Shown here piece after piece: positions 7,510-14,459 of a DNA stretch of 15,467 nucleotides; within the stretch, counting starts at the first letter, position 1, and every line of letters starts with the position of its first letter. This DNA is from Desulfuromonas sp. Lineage in GTDB: Bacteria; Desulfobacterota; Desulfuromonadia; Desulfuromonadales; SZUA-401. The stretch covers positions 1 to 15,467 of the forward strand of contig PKUI01000107.1 of NCBI GenBank assembly GCA_002869605.1. The letters run 5' to 3'. Made by a program: the position numbers and the translations under genes. The notes under the pieces were generated by a model. It ran no database searches. It was not told where the DNA came from and was given only the letters and a program-made list of their open reading frames with translations.

Positions 7510-7527
7510 GGAGCTCCTTACGGGTTT

Positions 7528-7567
7528 AAAAAGGCCGGGAGGAGGGGAGGCTTCCGAACCTCCCGGC
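7528..7567 (-). terminator. Terminator or attenuator between the DoxX and dioxygenase genes
   Basis: On the minus strand, GCCGGGAGG pairs with CCTCCCGGC (plus-strand 7559-7567 and 7534-7542), followed by CTTTTT. The first arm can instead pair with a closer CCTCCC (7545-7550), giving a mutually exclusive shorter hairpin with an 8-base loop. This can end transcription after the DoxX gene, or modulate read-through into the dioxygenase and Nfu genes. Confidence 0.7.
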
Positions 7568-7615
7568 AACGTGAATTGATCCATTCTGAACAGATCAATT
7601 CAACACCAAAACCTT

Positions 7616-8056
7616 CTATTTGGCTACTGCGCGATCAAGCGACCATTTGCCACCGCCGCTGATCATCAATGCCAAGGCCATGCCGACGACCAGCAGGTGG
7701 AACTCGAACCCTTCGCCCGCTTGCTGACCGGACCAGTTCATGAAGAAACCGTTTTGGGTGTGGGCCATCAGGGCCGCAACGCCGATGGTGGTGCCGACGC
7801 CGAACGCGGCAATTCGGGTTGTCAGGCCGACGATCAGGCCGAGGGCGCCGAACGATTCGGCGATGATCGCTAGCAGTGCGAAGGCGGCCGGGATGCCCAT
7901 CGACTCGGTGAAAAAGCCCATGGTGCCGCTGAAGCCGTAGCCGCCGAACCAGCCGAGCAGCTTCTGGGCGCCGTGAGGGAAGATCACCAGCCCCAGGGTG
8001 ACGCGGATGATCAGGGAACTCCAGTTGTTATTGGTTGCAAAGATTTTCTTGTACAT
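7616..8056 (-). CDS. DoxX-family integral membrane protein
   Basis: The 146-residue protein has four hydrophobic segments, about residues 14-32, 56-77, 84-100 and 120-137, the DoxX layout. The diagnostic FPHGAQKLLGWFGGYG stretch is near residue 26 and FEFHLLVVGMALAL is near the end. AAAGGAG precedes the ATG by 6 bases. DoxX proteins are linked to thiol/quinone redox balance at the membrane, and in Escherichia coli the DoxX-like yqjF lies next to yqjG, the same pairing as here with the hydroquinone reductase gene. It sits 58 bases downstream of that gene in an apparent operon. The biochemical activity of this family is not settled. Confidence 0.9.
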   Translation of the reverse strand: MYKKIFATNNNWSSLIIRVTLGLVIFPHGAQKLLGWFGGYGFSGTMGFFTESMGIPAAFALLAIIAESFGALGLIVGLTTRIAAFGVGTTIGVAALMAHTQNGFFMNWSGQQAGEGFEFHLLVVGMALALMISGGGKWSLDRAVAK

Positions 8057-8114
8057 TTCTTTCTCCTTTAATCAGTCGTTGCTTGATTTTGGTGTTGCGC
8101 TGACCCTGTTGCGG

Positions 8115-9068
8115 TCATGCGAAGCTTATTTCCGGACCCAGGGGAACGATCCCGAGGGGGTTGAGTGTTTTCAGGTTGTAATAGCCGTGCTTGATGTGCT
8201 CGAGGTTGACGGTTTTCGCTACGCCCGGTAAGGCGTAGATGCGTTTCATGTAGGCCCACAGGTTCGGGTAGTCGCTGATCTGCCGGCGGTTGCACTTGAA
8301 CAGCCCGTAGTAGGCGGCGTCGAAGCGTACCAGGGTGACGAAGACCCGGATGTCGGTTTCGCACAGCTGGTCTGCGACCAGGTAATCCCGGCCCGCAAGA
8401 CGTTGCTCCAGGGCGTCGAGGGTTGAGAAGACCTGGTGATACGCCTCCTCATAGGCCGCCGGGCTCTGCGCAAACCCGGCCCGATACACACCGTTATTGA
8501 GACGTTCATAGGTCTCTTTATTGAGGGCGTCGATTTCGGCGGCATGCTCCTGCGGGTAAAGATCCGGTGGCGTACCGGTGGTCAGCGCTGAAAAGCTGGT
8601 GCCGAGCATGCGCAGGATATCGGCTGATTCGTTGTTGACCATGCACTCCTGTTGTTTGTCCCACAATACCGGCACCGAGACCGCACCGCTGAAGTGCGGA
8701 TCGTTGCGGGTATAGACCTGGTGCAGGTAGTCGGAACCGAACAGGTGATCATCCGTTGCCCCGGGGAAACCGCCGAAGGACCAGCCCCGGTCGGTTAGTG
8801 TCGGGTTGACGATCGAGACACTGATCGCCTCCTGCAGACCTAACAGGCTGCGTGCCATCAGGGTACGGCAGGCCCAGGGGCAGATCAGGGCGACATAGAG
8901 ATGGTAGCGGTCCGCCTCGGCGGCGAATCCGCCCCGGCCGGTCGGTCCGGGGCGGCCGTCGGGGGTGATCCAGTTGCGGATCGTCGAGGTCGGCCGGAGA
9001 AAGCGCCCCTTGGGGTCGGTTTTCTGGTCTGTTTTCCACTTGCCCTGCCATTGACCGTCGATCAACAT
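8115..9068 (-). CDS. yqjG: Glutathionyl-hydroquinone reductase (xi-class glutathione transferase, YqjG/ECM4 type)
   Basis: The 317-residue protein starts at an ATG preceded by GGGGAGA. It carries the xi-class catalytic motif CPWA (Cys63) within LYVALICPWACR, the RWNH-like N-terminal lead-in replaced by RNWITPDG, NNESADILRM, the AGFAQSP stretch and a terminal HIKHGYY. The enzyme reduces glutathionyl-hydroquinones (thioether adducts of quinones) using two glutathiones, freeing the hydroquinone. It therefore implies glutathione or a similar thiol in the host. It is downstream of the F420-type reductase by 38 bases and upstream of DoxX by 58, so all three are probably one transcript. The length equals the usual size of the family. 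Confidence 0.93.
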   Translation of the reverse strand: MLIDGQWQGKWKTDQKTDPKGRFLRPTSTIRNWITPDGRPGPTGRGGFAAEADRYHLYVALICPWACRTLMARSLLGLQEAISVSIVNPTLTDRGWSFGGFPGATDDHLFGSDYLHQVYTRNDPHFSGAVSVPVLWDKQQECMVNNESADILRMLGTSFSALTTGTPPDLYPQEHAAEIDALNKETYERLNNGVYRAGFAQSPAAYEEAYHQVFSTLDALEQRLAGRDYLVADQLCETDIRVFVTLVRFDAAYYGLFKCNRRQISDYPNLWAYMKRIYALPGVAKTVNLEHIKHGYYNLKTLNPLGIVPLGPEISFA

Positions 9069-9106
9069 GATGTTTCTCCCCGCTTACAGTCGGTGCTTCC
9101 TTGTTG

Positions 9107-9736
9107 TTAGGCTGCCAGCCAGTTAGGTGCGATGCCGGTACCCTGGCCCAACATGTAGCCGAACTGGATGTTCATGTAGCCGAGCGGTTCCAGGTAACGG
9201 GCGTTGGAGAGGGGCCCCGCAGCGCGGGCTTCCAGGCCGATCTCCTCGGCCAGCTGCATGACCTTTGTGCGGGCCTCTTCGCTATCGGAGGCGACGTAGG
9301 TCTGGAGTTTCTGTCCGTTGATCTTGAGACCGCTTGCATAGTGCTGGGCGAAGATGGTGTTGAACGCCTTGACCACGGTTGCTCCCGGTGCCGCGGCGGC
9401 GATGGACTCGGCTGCCGAGCTGCTGTGACCTACCTGCAGGGCCGAGAAATCTTCCGTCACCGGGTTGGAAACGTCGATGATGACTTTGCCATCCCAGTCG
9501 GCCCCTTTGGCAACCTCCAGGGAAGCGTTGTAGGGGGTGGCAAGGACCACGATTTCCGCCTCACGTGCCGCCGTGGAAAGTTCTGCACCCTGAACCTGGG
9601 CGCCCTCTGCCTGCAGTTTTTCGGCCGCCGCGTTGCCGCCATTGCGGTCAACTACCAGGACCTTGTGTGAGGTTTTGGACAGCACTTGGGCCAGCCCCGA
9701 TCCGATATTTCCCGTGCCGATGATTGCGATGGTCAT
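9107..9736 (-). CDS. NADP(H)-binding oxidoreductase, NADPH-dependent F420-reductase family
   Basis: The 209-residue protein begins MTIAIIGTGNIGSGLAQVLS, a Rossmann dinucleotide fold with the glycine motif at 7-14. It also has VIIDVSNPV and VVKAFNTIFAQHYASG, the marks of the F420-oxidoreductase/NADP-oxidoreductase coenzyme F420-dependent domain family. Many bacterial members act on NADP(H) without deazaflavin, so F420 use is not implied. The start at 9736 is preceded by GGAGG; an in-frame TTG at 9748 lies within that site and was rejected. It is the first gene of the leftward operon and is divergent from the LysR gene, making it the most likely LysR target. The reaction is unknown; a role in quinone or carbonyl reduction is inferred from context. 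Confidence 0.85.
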   Translation of the reverse strand: MTIAIIGTGNIGSGLAQVLSKTSHKVLVVDRNGGNAAAEKLQAEGAQVQGAELSTAAREAEIVVLATPYNASLEVAKGADWDGKVIIDVSNPVTEDFSALQVGHSSSAAESIAAAAPGATVVKAFNTIFAQHYASGLKINGQKLQTYVASDSEEARTKVMQLAEEIGLEARAAGPLSNARYLEPLGYMNIQFGYMLGQGTGIAPNWLAA

Positions 9737-9798
9737 TTTTTCCTCCAATTAAGTGATGAACCGTTTGTTCGGTTGAGTGAATGGCCTTGTATGGGAAA

Positions 9799-9827
9799 AC
9801 TATCGGCCTTTTTACTTTTCAATGCAA
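9799..9827 (-). promoter_or_regulatory. Possible promoter of the leftward reductase operon
   Basis: On the minus strand TTGCAT (9822-9827) and GATAGT (9799-9804) are 17 bases apart, a weak match to -35/-10 boxes. The element overlaps the putative LysR promoter on the other strand. Closer to the gene is an inverted repeat, AACCG-N6-CGGTT (9759-9774), within the expected leader. Confidence 0.3.
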
Positions 9828-9844
9828 TGACGTAGATGTAGAAT
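9816..9844 (+). promoter_or_regulatory. Possible promoter of the LysR gene
   Basis: TTTTCA (9816-9821) and TAGAAT (9839-9844) are spaced by 17 bases, a fair match to sigma-70 boxes. It would start transcription near 9851, leaving ATAAT-N7-ATTAT (9855-9871) in the leader as a possible repressor site. Confidence 0.4.
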
Positions 9845-9885
9845 GACTATCAACATAATGTTCCTAATTATTGGAGGAGGTTTCC

Positions 9886-10779
9886 ATGGATCTAGTCGAT
9901 GGACTGAAGGCGTTTGTGGCGACAGCGCAGACCGGTTCCTTTACCGCGGCCGCAGAGCGTCTTGGTGTTTCTAATCGTCTGACCTCGAAGTATGTCGCGG
10001 AGCTCGAAGGTCGTATCGGTGCGCGTCTGCTGCAACGTACGACGCGCAAAGTCGGGCTGACGCCTGCCGGCCAGGAGCTGTTGAGCCGGGCACCGGCCCT
10101 GCTGGAAGAGCTCGACGACATGATCGACCTGATCTCGGATCAGTCGCAGGGGTTATCGGGATTACTGCGCGTTTCGGCGCCGGTGACCTTTGGCGAGATT
10201 TACATCAAGGATCTGCTGGGGCGCTTTGCGGAACTGCATCCGGGGCTGTCCATCGACCTGCATATGAATGACGCCGTCGTCGACCTCGCGACCGGCGGAT
10301 TTGACCTGGCTTTCCGCATCGGCACCTCAGATGTCTCCTCACTCAAGGTGCGCAAACTGGGGGTCAGCAGAAGCAGCCTCGTCGCATCGCCGGATTACCT
10401 GGAGAGGCATGCTGCACCCCGCACCCCTGAGGAGTTGCACGAGCACGTCTGCATTGTCGATACGAATCGGCGTGAAGCGCAGTGGGTATTTATCCAAGGG
10501 GATGAGGAGATTCACTTCACGCCGCCGCGACGCTACATGGTCAATAGCGCGTTGGTCGCCAGAGACTGGGCGAAACAGGGGCTCGGCATTACCCTGTGCC
10601 CCGACTTTGCCTTGCAAAATGACCTCAAGGAGGGGCGGCTGGTGCCACTGCTTGAAAACTATGCCAAACTCGAGCACCTTTTCAGCGTGGTCTACCTCGA
10701 GGGGAACATCCTGCCGCGCAAGGTGCGGGCGTTGATTGATTTTGCGCTCGAAGATGTGCGGAGCTTCAGCCAGGGATGA
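9886..10779 (+). CDS. LysR-family transcriptional regulator
   Basis: The 297-residue protein has an N-terminal winged helix-turn-helix (residues 2-61) with FVATAQTGSFTAAAERLGVS and LLQRTTRKVGLTPAGQELL. A LysR substrate-binding domain follows from about residue 88 to 290 (LLRVSAPVTFGEIYI onward). The start was fixed by GGAGGAGG at 9873-9880, five bases before ATG 9886. It is divergent from the reductase/hydroquinone-reductase operon and lies upstream of the SnoaL-like and qorB genes, so it is likely to regulate one or both sides, in the usual LysR manner, in response to a small molecule. An aromatic or quinone effector is an inference from the neighbouring enzymes. Confidence 0.93.
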   Translation: MDLVDGLKAFVATAQTGSFTAAAERLGVSNRLTSKYVAELEGRIGARLLQRTTRKVGLTPAGQELLSRAPALLEELDDMIDLISDQSQGLSGLLRVSAPVTFGEIYIKDLLGRFAELHPGLSIDLHMNDAVVDLATGGFDLAFRIGTSDVSSLKVRKLGVSRSSLVASPDYLERHAAPRTPEELHEHVCIVDTNRREAQWVFIQGDEEIHFTPPRRYMVNSALVARDWAKQGLGITLCPDFALQNDLKEGRLVPLLENYAKLEHLFSVVYLEGNILPRKVRALIDFALEDVRSFSQG

Positions 10780-10866
10780 GGGCGCGATTGCCGGGACGAT
10801 GACGCGCCAGGAGGCCAGAAACGCTATACAGGAACAATTGAGAATAAAACATGGAAGGTCATTCTA

Positions 10867-10872
10867 TATAAT
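10867..10872 (+). promoter_or_regulatory. Perfect -10 box upstream of the SnoaL-like gene
   Basis: A consensus TATAAT lies in an AT-rich island, 94 bases before the next start codon. The only TTGA-like box upstream (TTGAGA, 10838) is 23 bases away, too far for a standard promoter, so a -35-independent or activator-dependent promoter is more likely. The remainder of 10780-10965 holds no gene I can support. Confidence 0.35.
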
Positions 10873-10965
10873 CTCCATTGTGTGGATAGGTGGATGGGGG
10901 CATATTCGACCCATGACGAACATTCATCCGGCCCCCAGGGGCACTAATCACGAGGAGAAATAGAA

Positions 10966-11535
10966 ATGAAAGCGATCTTTAGATTGGCCACATCGGTTGT
11001 CAGCCTGAGCCTGTTGATGGCTTTAAGTGTTCAGGCAAGTGATAAAAACGCCGCAATGAACGCGGCTCTGGTCGAACTTGCTGCCTACCAGGCTCAAGAA
11101 CAGAGGGTTGATGAGCGCCTGACGACCTTCGATACCCTCGATTTCGAGGTGTTTACCGGCCAGCAGTGGCAGCGCCTGCACGAAAGCCATGCGGATGACA
11201 TCGTCGTGCACTGGCCTGACGGCCGCACCACCACCGGGATCGACGTGCATATCGAAGACCTTAAGGCCTTCTTCGTCTATGCCCCCGATACCCGCATCGA
11301 AACGCACCCGGTCCGTTTCGGTCAGGGCGAGTTGACAGGGGTTATCGGCGTCATCGAAGGGACCTTCTCTGGGCGTATGCCGATCGGCGACGGCAAGTTT
11401 ATCGAACCGACGGGTAAACCGTACAAGTTGACCATGGCCACCATCGGGCATTGGAATGATCAGGGTGTGATGGACGAGGAGTACCTGTTCTGGGACAACC
11501 TGACCTTCATGAAGCAGATTGGTCTGGTGCAGTGA
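10966..11535 (+). CDS. Exported SnoaL/NTF2-like (ester cyclase-like) protein
   Basis: The 189-residue product has a signal peptide (MKAIFRLATSVVSLSLLMAL, then SVQA before the likely cleavage) and a single NTF2-fold domain of SnoaL-like type. This includes WQRLHESHADDIVVHWPDGR and a conserved end, MDEEYLFWDNLTFMKQIGL. The family includes polyketide ester cyclases, but most bacterial single-domain members are uncharacterised and bind small hydrophobic ligands in the cone-shaped pocket. Export to the periplasm is unusual among the cytoplasmic examples. GAGGAGA at 10952-10958 sets the start. Sitting between LysR and qorB, it may bind or process an aromatic or quinone compound in the periplasm (inference). 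Confidence 0.82.
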   Translation: MKAIFRLATSVVSLSLLMALSVQASDKNAAMNAALVELAAYQAQEQRVDERLTTFDTLDFEVFTGQQWQRLHESHADDIVVHWPDGRTTTGIDVHIEDLKAFFVYAPDTRIETHPVRFGQGELTGVIGVIEGTFSGRMPIGDGKFIEPTGKPYKLTMATIGHWNDQGVMDEEYLFWDNLTFMKQIGLVQ

Positions 11536-11556
11536 CCTTCGCGTACACAGGGTAGA

Positions 11557-11592
11557 AACAAAGGTCGCCTCCCAATGGAGTCGGCCTTTGTT
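11557..11592 (+). terminator. Terminator-like hairpin after the SnoaL-like gene
   Basis: AACAAAGG (11557-11564) pairs with CCTTTGTT (11585-11592), and an inner CTCC/GGAG pair extends the stem. The T tract is short, so its efficiency is uncertain. It implies that qorB has its own promoter within 11593-11689. Confidence 0.6.
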
Positions 11593-11701
11593 GATTAGAA
11601 GTACCTTCTTTTAACTTGGGATCACTTTGGCTGTTTTTCCCTAAAGTAAAGCTGGTTTCCATAAGAAACTTAACCAAACAGGAAAAATAAAGGAGTTGGA
11701 C

Positions 11702-12568
11702 ATGTCAGAAAAAATTCTTGTCACCGGCGCGAGTGGACAGCTCGGGCACCTGGTGGTCGATGCACTCCTCAAGAAGGTTCCGGCCAAGCAGATCGTAGCA
11801 GGAGCACGTAACCTCGAAAAGGCCGGGGACCTGTCTGCCCGGGGTGTCGAGGTGCGGGTGCTGGACTACTCCCGCCCGGAGAGCCTGAATGCAGCCCTCG
11901 AAGGTATCGACAAGCTGCTGCTGATCTCTTCAAGCGAGATCGGTCAACGGGCCGTGCAACACCAGAACGTGATCACTGCGGCGCAGAAGGCTGCGGTTAA
12001 ACTGCTCGCCTATACCAGCGTGCTGCATGCCGACAGCTCGGTGCTCGGCCTGGCCGAAGAGCATCGGCAGACTGAACAGGCACTCAAGGCATCCGGGCTT
12101 CCGTATGTGCTGCTACGAAACGGCTGGTACACGGAAAACTACGCCGTGTCGGTGCCGGGCGCCGTCGAGAACGGTGCGTTTGTTGGGAGCGCCGGGACGG
12201 GGCGGATTGCTTCGGCAGCCCGCCAGGATTACGCGGAGGCCGCGGCGGCCGTGCTGGTGAGCGGTGAGTCGCAAGCCGGCAAGGTCTACGAGTTGGCCGG
12301 CGACAGCGCCTATACGCTAGCAGAACTGGCGGCAGAGATCTCTCGCCAGGTCGGCAAAGAGATTCCCTATAAAGATCTTCCTGAGACAGAGTACCAGGAA
12401 CTGCTCATCCAGGTCGGCTTGCCGGAGCCTGTTGCAGCACTTATGGCAGACTCGGATGCCGGAGCCGCCAAGGGGGCGCTGTTCGATGAGAGCCACACGC
12501 TGAGTCGCCTGATCGGGCATTCGACCACATCGCTTGCGGCGAGTATCACCTCCGCTCTTAAGGGTTGA
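11702..12568 (+). CDS. qorB: NAD(P)H:quinone oxidoreductase, QorB/YtfG type (NmrA-like SDR)
   Basis: The 288-residue protein follows Escherichia coli QorB closely. It has TGASGQLGH at the nucleotide site (8-16), KLLLISSSEIGQRAVQH, YTSVLHADSSVLGLAEEH, LLRNGWYTENY, GKVYELAGDSAYTLAELAAE and MADSDAGAAKGALFD. QorB uses NADPH to reduce quinones in the cytoplasm. Start ATG 11702 follows AAGGAG (11690-11695) by 6 bases; an in-frame TTG at 11696 is rejected. Its neighbours, a LysR regulator, a hydroquinone-glutathione adduct reductase and a DoxX protein, fit a quinone-handling set, though a terminator-like hairpin separates it from the SnoaL-like gene. Confidence 0.92.
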   Translation: MSEKILVTGASGQLGHLVVDALLKKVPAKQIVAGARNLEKAGDLSARGVEVRVLDYSRPESLNAALEGIDKLLLISSSEIGQRAVQHQNVITAAQKAAVKLLAYTSVLHADSSVLGLAEEHRQTEQALKASGLPYVLLRNGWYTENYAVSVPGAVENGAFVGSAGTGRIASAARQDYAEAAAAVLVSGESQAGKVYELAGDSAYTLAELAAEISRQVGKEIPYKDLPETEYQELLIQVGLPEPVAALMADSDAGAAKGALFDESHTLSRLIGHSTTSLAASITSALKG

Positions 12569-12713
12569 CGGGCAGCACGCGTACAGAAGGAGTCGCTGCC
12601 CGTGGAGGGGAGCTATCTGGAGACAAATAGGGGCCCGCAGCTGGTTGTTGCGGGCCCTCTGCGTTGCTGGTGGAGCTTGCCGAACAGAGGCTCGCAGGCA
12701 GAAATCACCTGCG
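12568..12713 (+). other. Cluster of three inverted repeats downstream of qorB
   Basis: Three hairpins follow each other: ACGGGCAGC/GCTGCCCGT (12568-12576 with 12595-12603), whose first base is the last base of the qorB stop codon; GGGCCCGCA/TGCGGGCCC (12631-12639 with 12649-12657); and CGCAGG/CCTGCG (12693-12698 with 12708-12713). None is followed by a good T run. They may act as a Rho-assisted terminator, an mRNA 3'-end stabiliser or a small structured RNA. There is no supported protein gene in 12569-12821. Confidence 0.5.
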
Positions 12714-12821
12714 GGCATGAGTTTCTTCTGTGAAGTGAAGGATATCTGCTACTATGCAAAATTAAAGGGGGTTTGGTTTTTCTGCCCCGTGTCATTTAAG
12801 GAATAATCTTCGGGGAGCGAC

Positions 12822-14459
12822 ATGTCGCGAACGACGACCTTCACGGATACCTTGTTTCAACGCCTCGATCGGCTCATGCCGCGCAACCTGCAGGTCAAGC
12901 TTAGCCTGCTGGTGACGAGCCTGCTGATCCTGTTGGTAAGCCTGATCAGCCTGCTGTTTACCGATATCAGCCGCAACAGCCTTAAGGGGCAGATCGGCCG
13001 CCGGGTTCTTGAGGTCGCCGAGACCGTGGCGCTCGATCCCGACATCCGCGGCGGTCTCGAAGCGGGTAACCAGCCGCAGGTGCAGAGACGCGCCGAGGCG
13101 ATCCGCGTGGCGACCGGCGCCGAGTACGTGGTGGTCGGCGACCGCAACGGCATCCGCCTCTCCCACCCTGATGAAGAGAAGATCGGCCGGCGCTTCGTCG
13201 GCGGCGACCTCGAGCCGGCGTTGAAGCAGGGCACGTCCTACACCTCCGAGGCGGTCGGCACCCTAGGACCCTCGCTGCGCGGCATCGTCCCGGTGCGCGG
13301 GGGAGAAGGGGCGATTATCGGTTTCGTCGCCGTTGGCCGCCTGCTGAGCAGCATCGAGGAGTCGGTCTGGTCACAGCAGAAGACCATCTACAGCTACGTC
13401 GCCATCGTGCTCTGCTTCGGGGTATTCGGCGCCGTGATCATCGCCCGTGGTCTCAAGCAGGCGATCTTTGGTCTCGAACCGCATGAAATTGCGGCCCTGT
13501 ATCGTGAGCGGAGCGCCATCATCGGCACCATTCGCGAGGGGGTGATCGCCACCGATGCCAGCGGCAGCCTGACCTTGGTCAACCAGGCCGCCTGTGGCTA
13601 TCTTGGTGAGGCCTGCGACGGCGAGTTGCGTGGCCGCCACCTGGGCGAAATCTCACCCGACGGGCCGCTGGCGCATGCGCTCGCCGAGGAAAAGCCGGTG
13701 TTTGACCGCGAGATCGAACTGCGCGGCCGGATCATGGTGGTAAATGCCCTGCCGCTGGCCGCCGGCGGCGCGGTGGCGAGCTTCCGCCCCAAGGACGAGC
13801 TCGACGTGCTGACGCGCAAGGTCTCGCACCTCGAGGAATACTCCGAAATCCTGCGCGCCCAGACCCACGAGTATTCGAATAAGCTCTACACCATCGCCGG
13901 CTTGATTCAGATCGGAGCCCACCAGGAGGCGCTGGAGCTGGTGATGACCGAGGTCAGCGGCTACCAGGAGCTGATTCAGACCCTTGCCGCGGCGGTCCCC
14001 GACCCGGTGGTCGCCGGCCTGATCCTCGGCAAGTTCAATCGCGCCCGCGAGCTGAAGGTGCGCCTGCTCTTCGACCCCGATAGCAGCCTGCGCGATTTGC
14101 CCGCACAGCTCGAGCGCGAGCCGCTGGTGACGATCCTCGGCAACCTGCTCGACAACGCCTTCGAGGCGGTGCGCGAGGTCGACACGCAACGGGAGGTGCG
14201 GCTGTTTCTCACCGACCTCGGCCCCGAGCTGATCCTCGAGGTCGAGGATTCGGGGCCGGGGATTGACCCGCAGGTTGCAGCCAGCCTGTTTGCCAAGGGG
14301 GTATCGACCCGTAACGGTCTCGGCCGTGGCATGGGGCTGCACCTGGTCGAGCAGGCCGTGCAGCGTCTTGGTGGCCAGATCAGCGTCGGCGAGGGGGATC
14401 TCGTCGGGGCGCTGTTCGTGGTCAGCATTCCCAAGCAGATCAAGGAGCAACAACCATGA
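12822..14459 (+). CDS. dcuS: C4-dicarboxylate/citrate-type sensor histidine kinase (DcuS/CitA family)
   Basis: The 545-residue membrane kinase has TM1 (about 26-46), a periplasmic Cache/PASp domain (47-186), TM2 (about 188-208), a cytoplasmic PAS (about 228-320) and a SpoOB-like phosphoacceptor helix with LRAQTHEYSNKL (His349). An ATPase domain follows: N-box LGNLLDNAFEAV, G1 EDSGPGID, F-box LFAKGVSTR and G2 GRGMGLHLV. In the sensor, GIRLSHP (Arg112, His115) and SLRGIVPV (Arg153) match carboxylate-binding positions of DcuS, so it should sense fumarate or another di-/tricarboxylate. GGGGAG precedes ATG 12822 by 4 bases. It overlaps the response-regulator gene by ATGA and lies upstream of a DcuB-type carrier, which in E. 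coli acts as co-sensor for DcuS. Confidence 0.92.
   Translation: MSRTTTFTDTLFQRLDRLMPRNLQVKLSLLVTSLLILLVSLISLLFTDISRNSLKGQIGRRVLEVAETVALDPDIRGGLEAGNQPQVQRRAEAIRVATGAEYVVVGDRNGIRLSHPDEEKIGRRFVGGDLEPALKQGTSYTSEAVGTLGPSLRGIVPVRGGEGAIIGFVAVGRLLSSIEESVWSQQKTIYSYVAIVLCFGVFGAVIIARGLKQAIFGLEPHEIAALYRERSAIIGTIREGVIATDASGSLTLVNQAACGYLGEACDGELRGRHLGEISPDGPLAHALAEEKPVFDREIELRGRIMVVNALPLAAGGAVASFRPKDELDVLTRKVSHLEEYSEILRAQTHEYSNKLYTIAGLIQIGAHQEALELVMTEVSGYQELIQTLAAAVPDPVVAGLILGKFNRARELKVRLLFDPDSSLRDLPAQLEREPLVTILGNLLDNAFEAVREVDTQREVRLFLTDLGPELILEVEDSGPGIDPQVAASLFAKGVSTRNGLGRGMGLHLVEQAVQRLGGQISVGEGDLVGALFVVSIPKQIKEQQP

Noticed and set aside
8101..8117. TGACC-N7-GGTCA inverted repeat at the end of the hydroquinone reductase gene
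   Set aside because: Short, overlaps the stop codon and is not followed by a T run; not distinguishable from chance.
10736..10963. 75-codon plus-strand frame between the LysR and SnoaL-like genes
   Set aside because: It overlaps the LysR 3' end in another frame, has no ribosome site and shows no recognisable motif; it ends on the ribosome site of the next gene.
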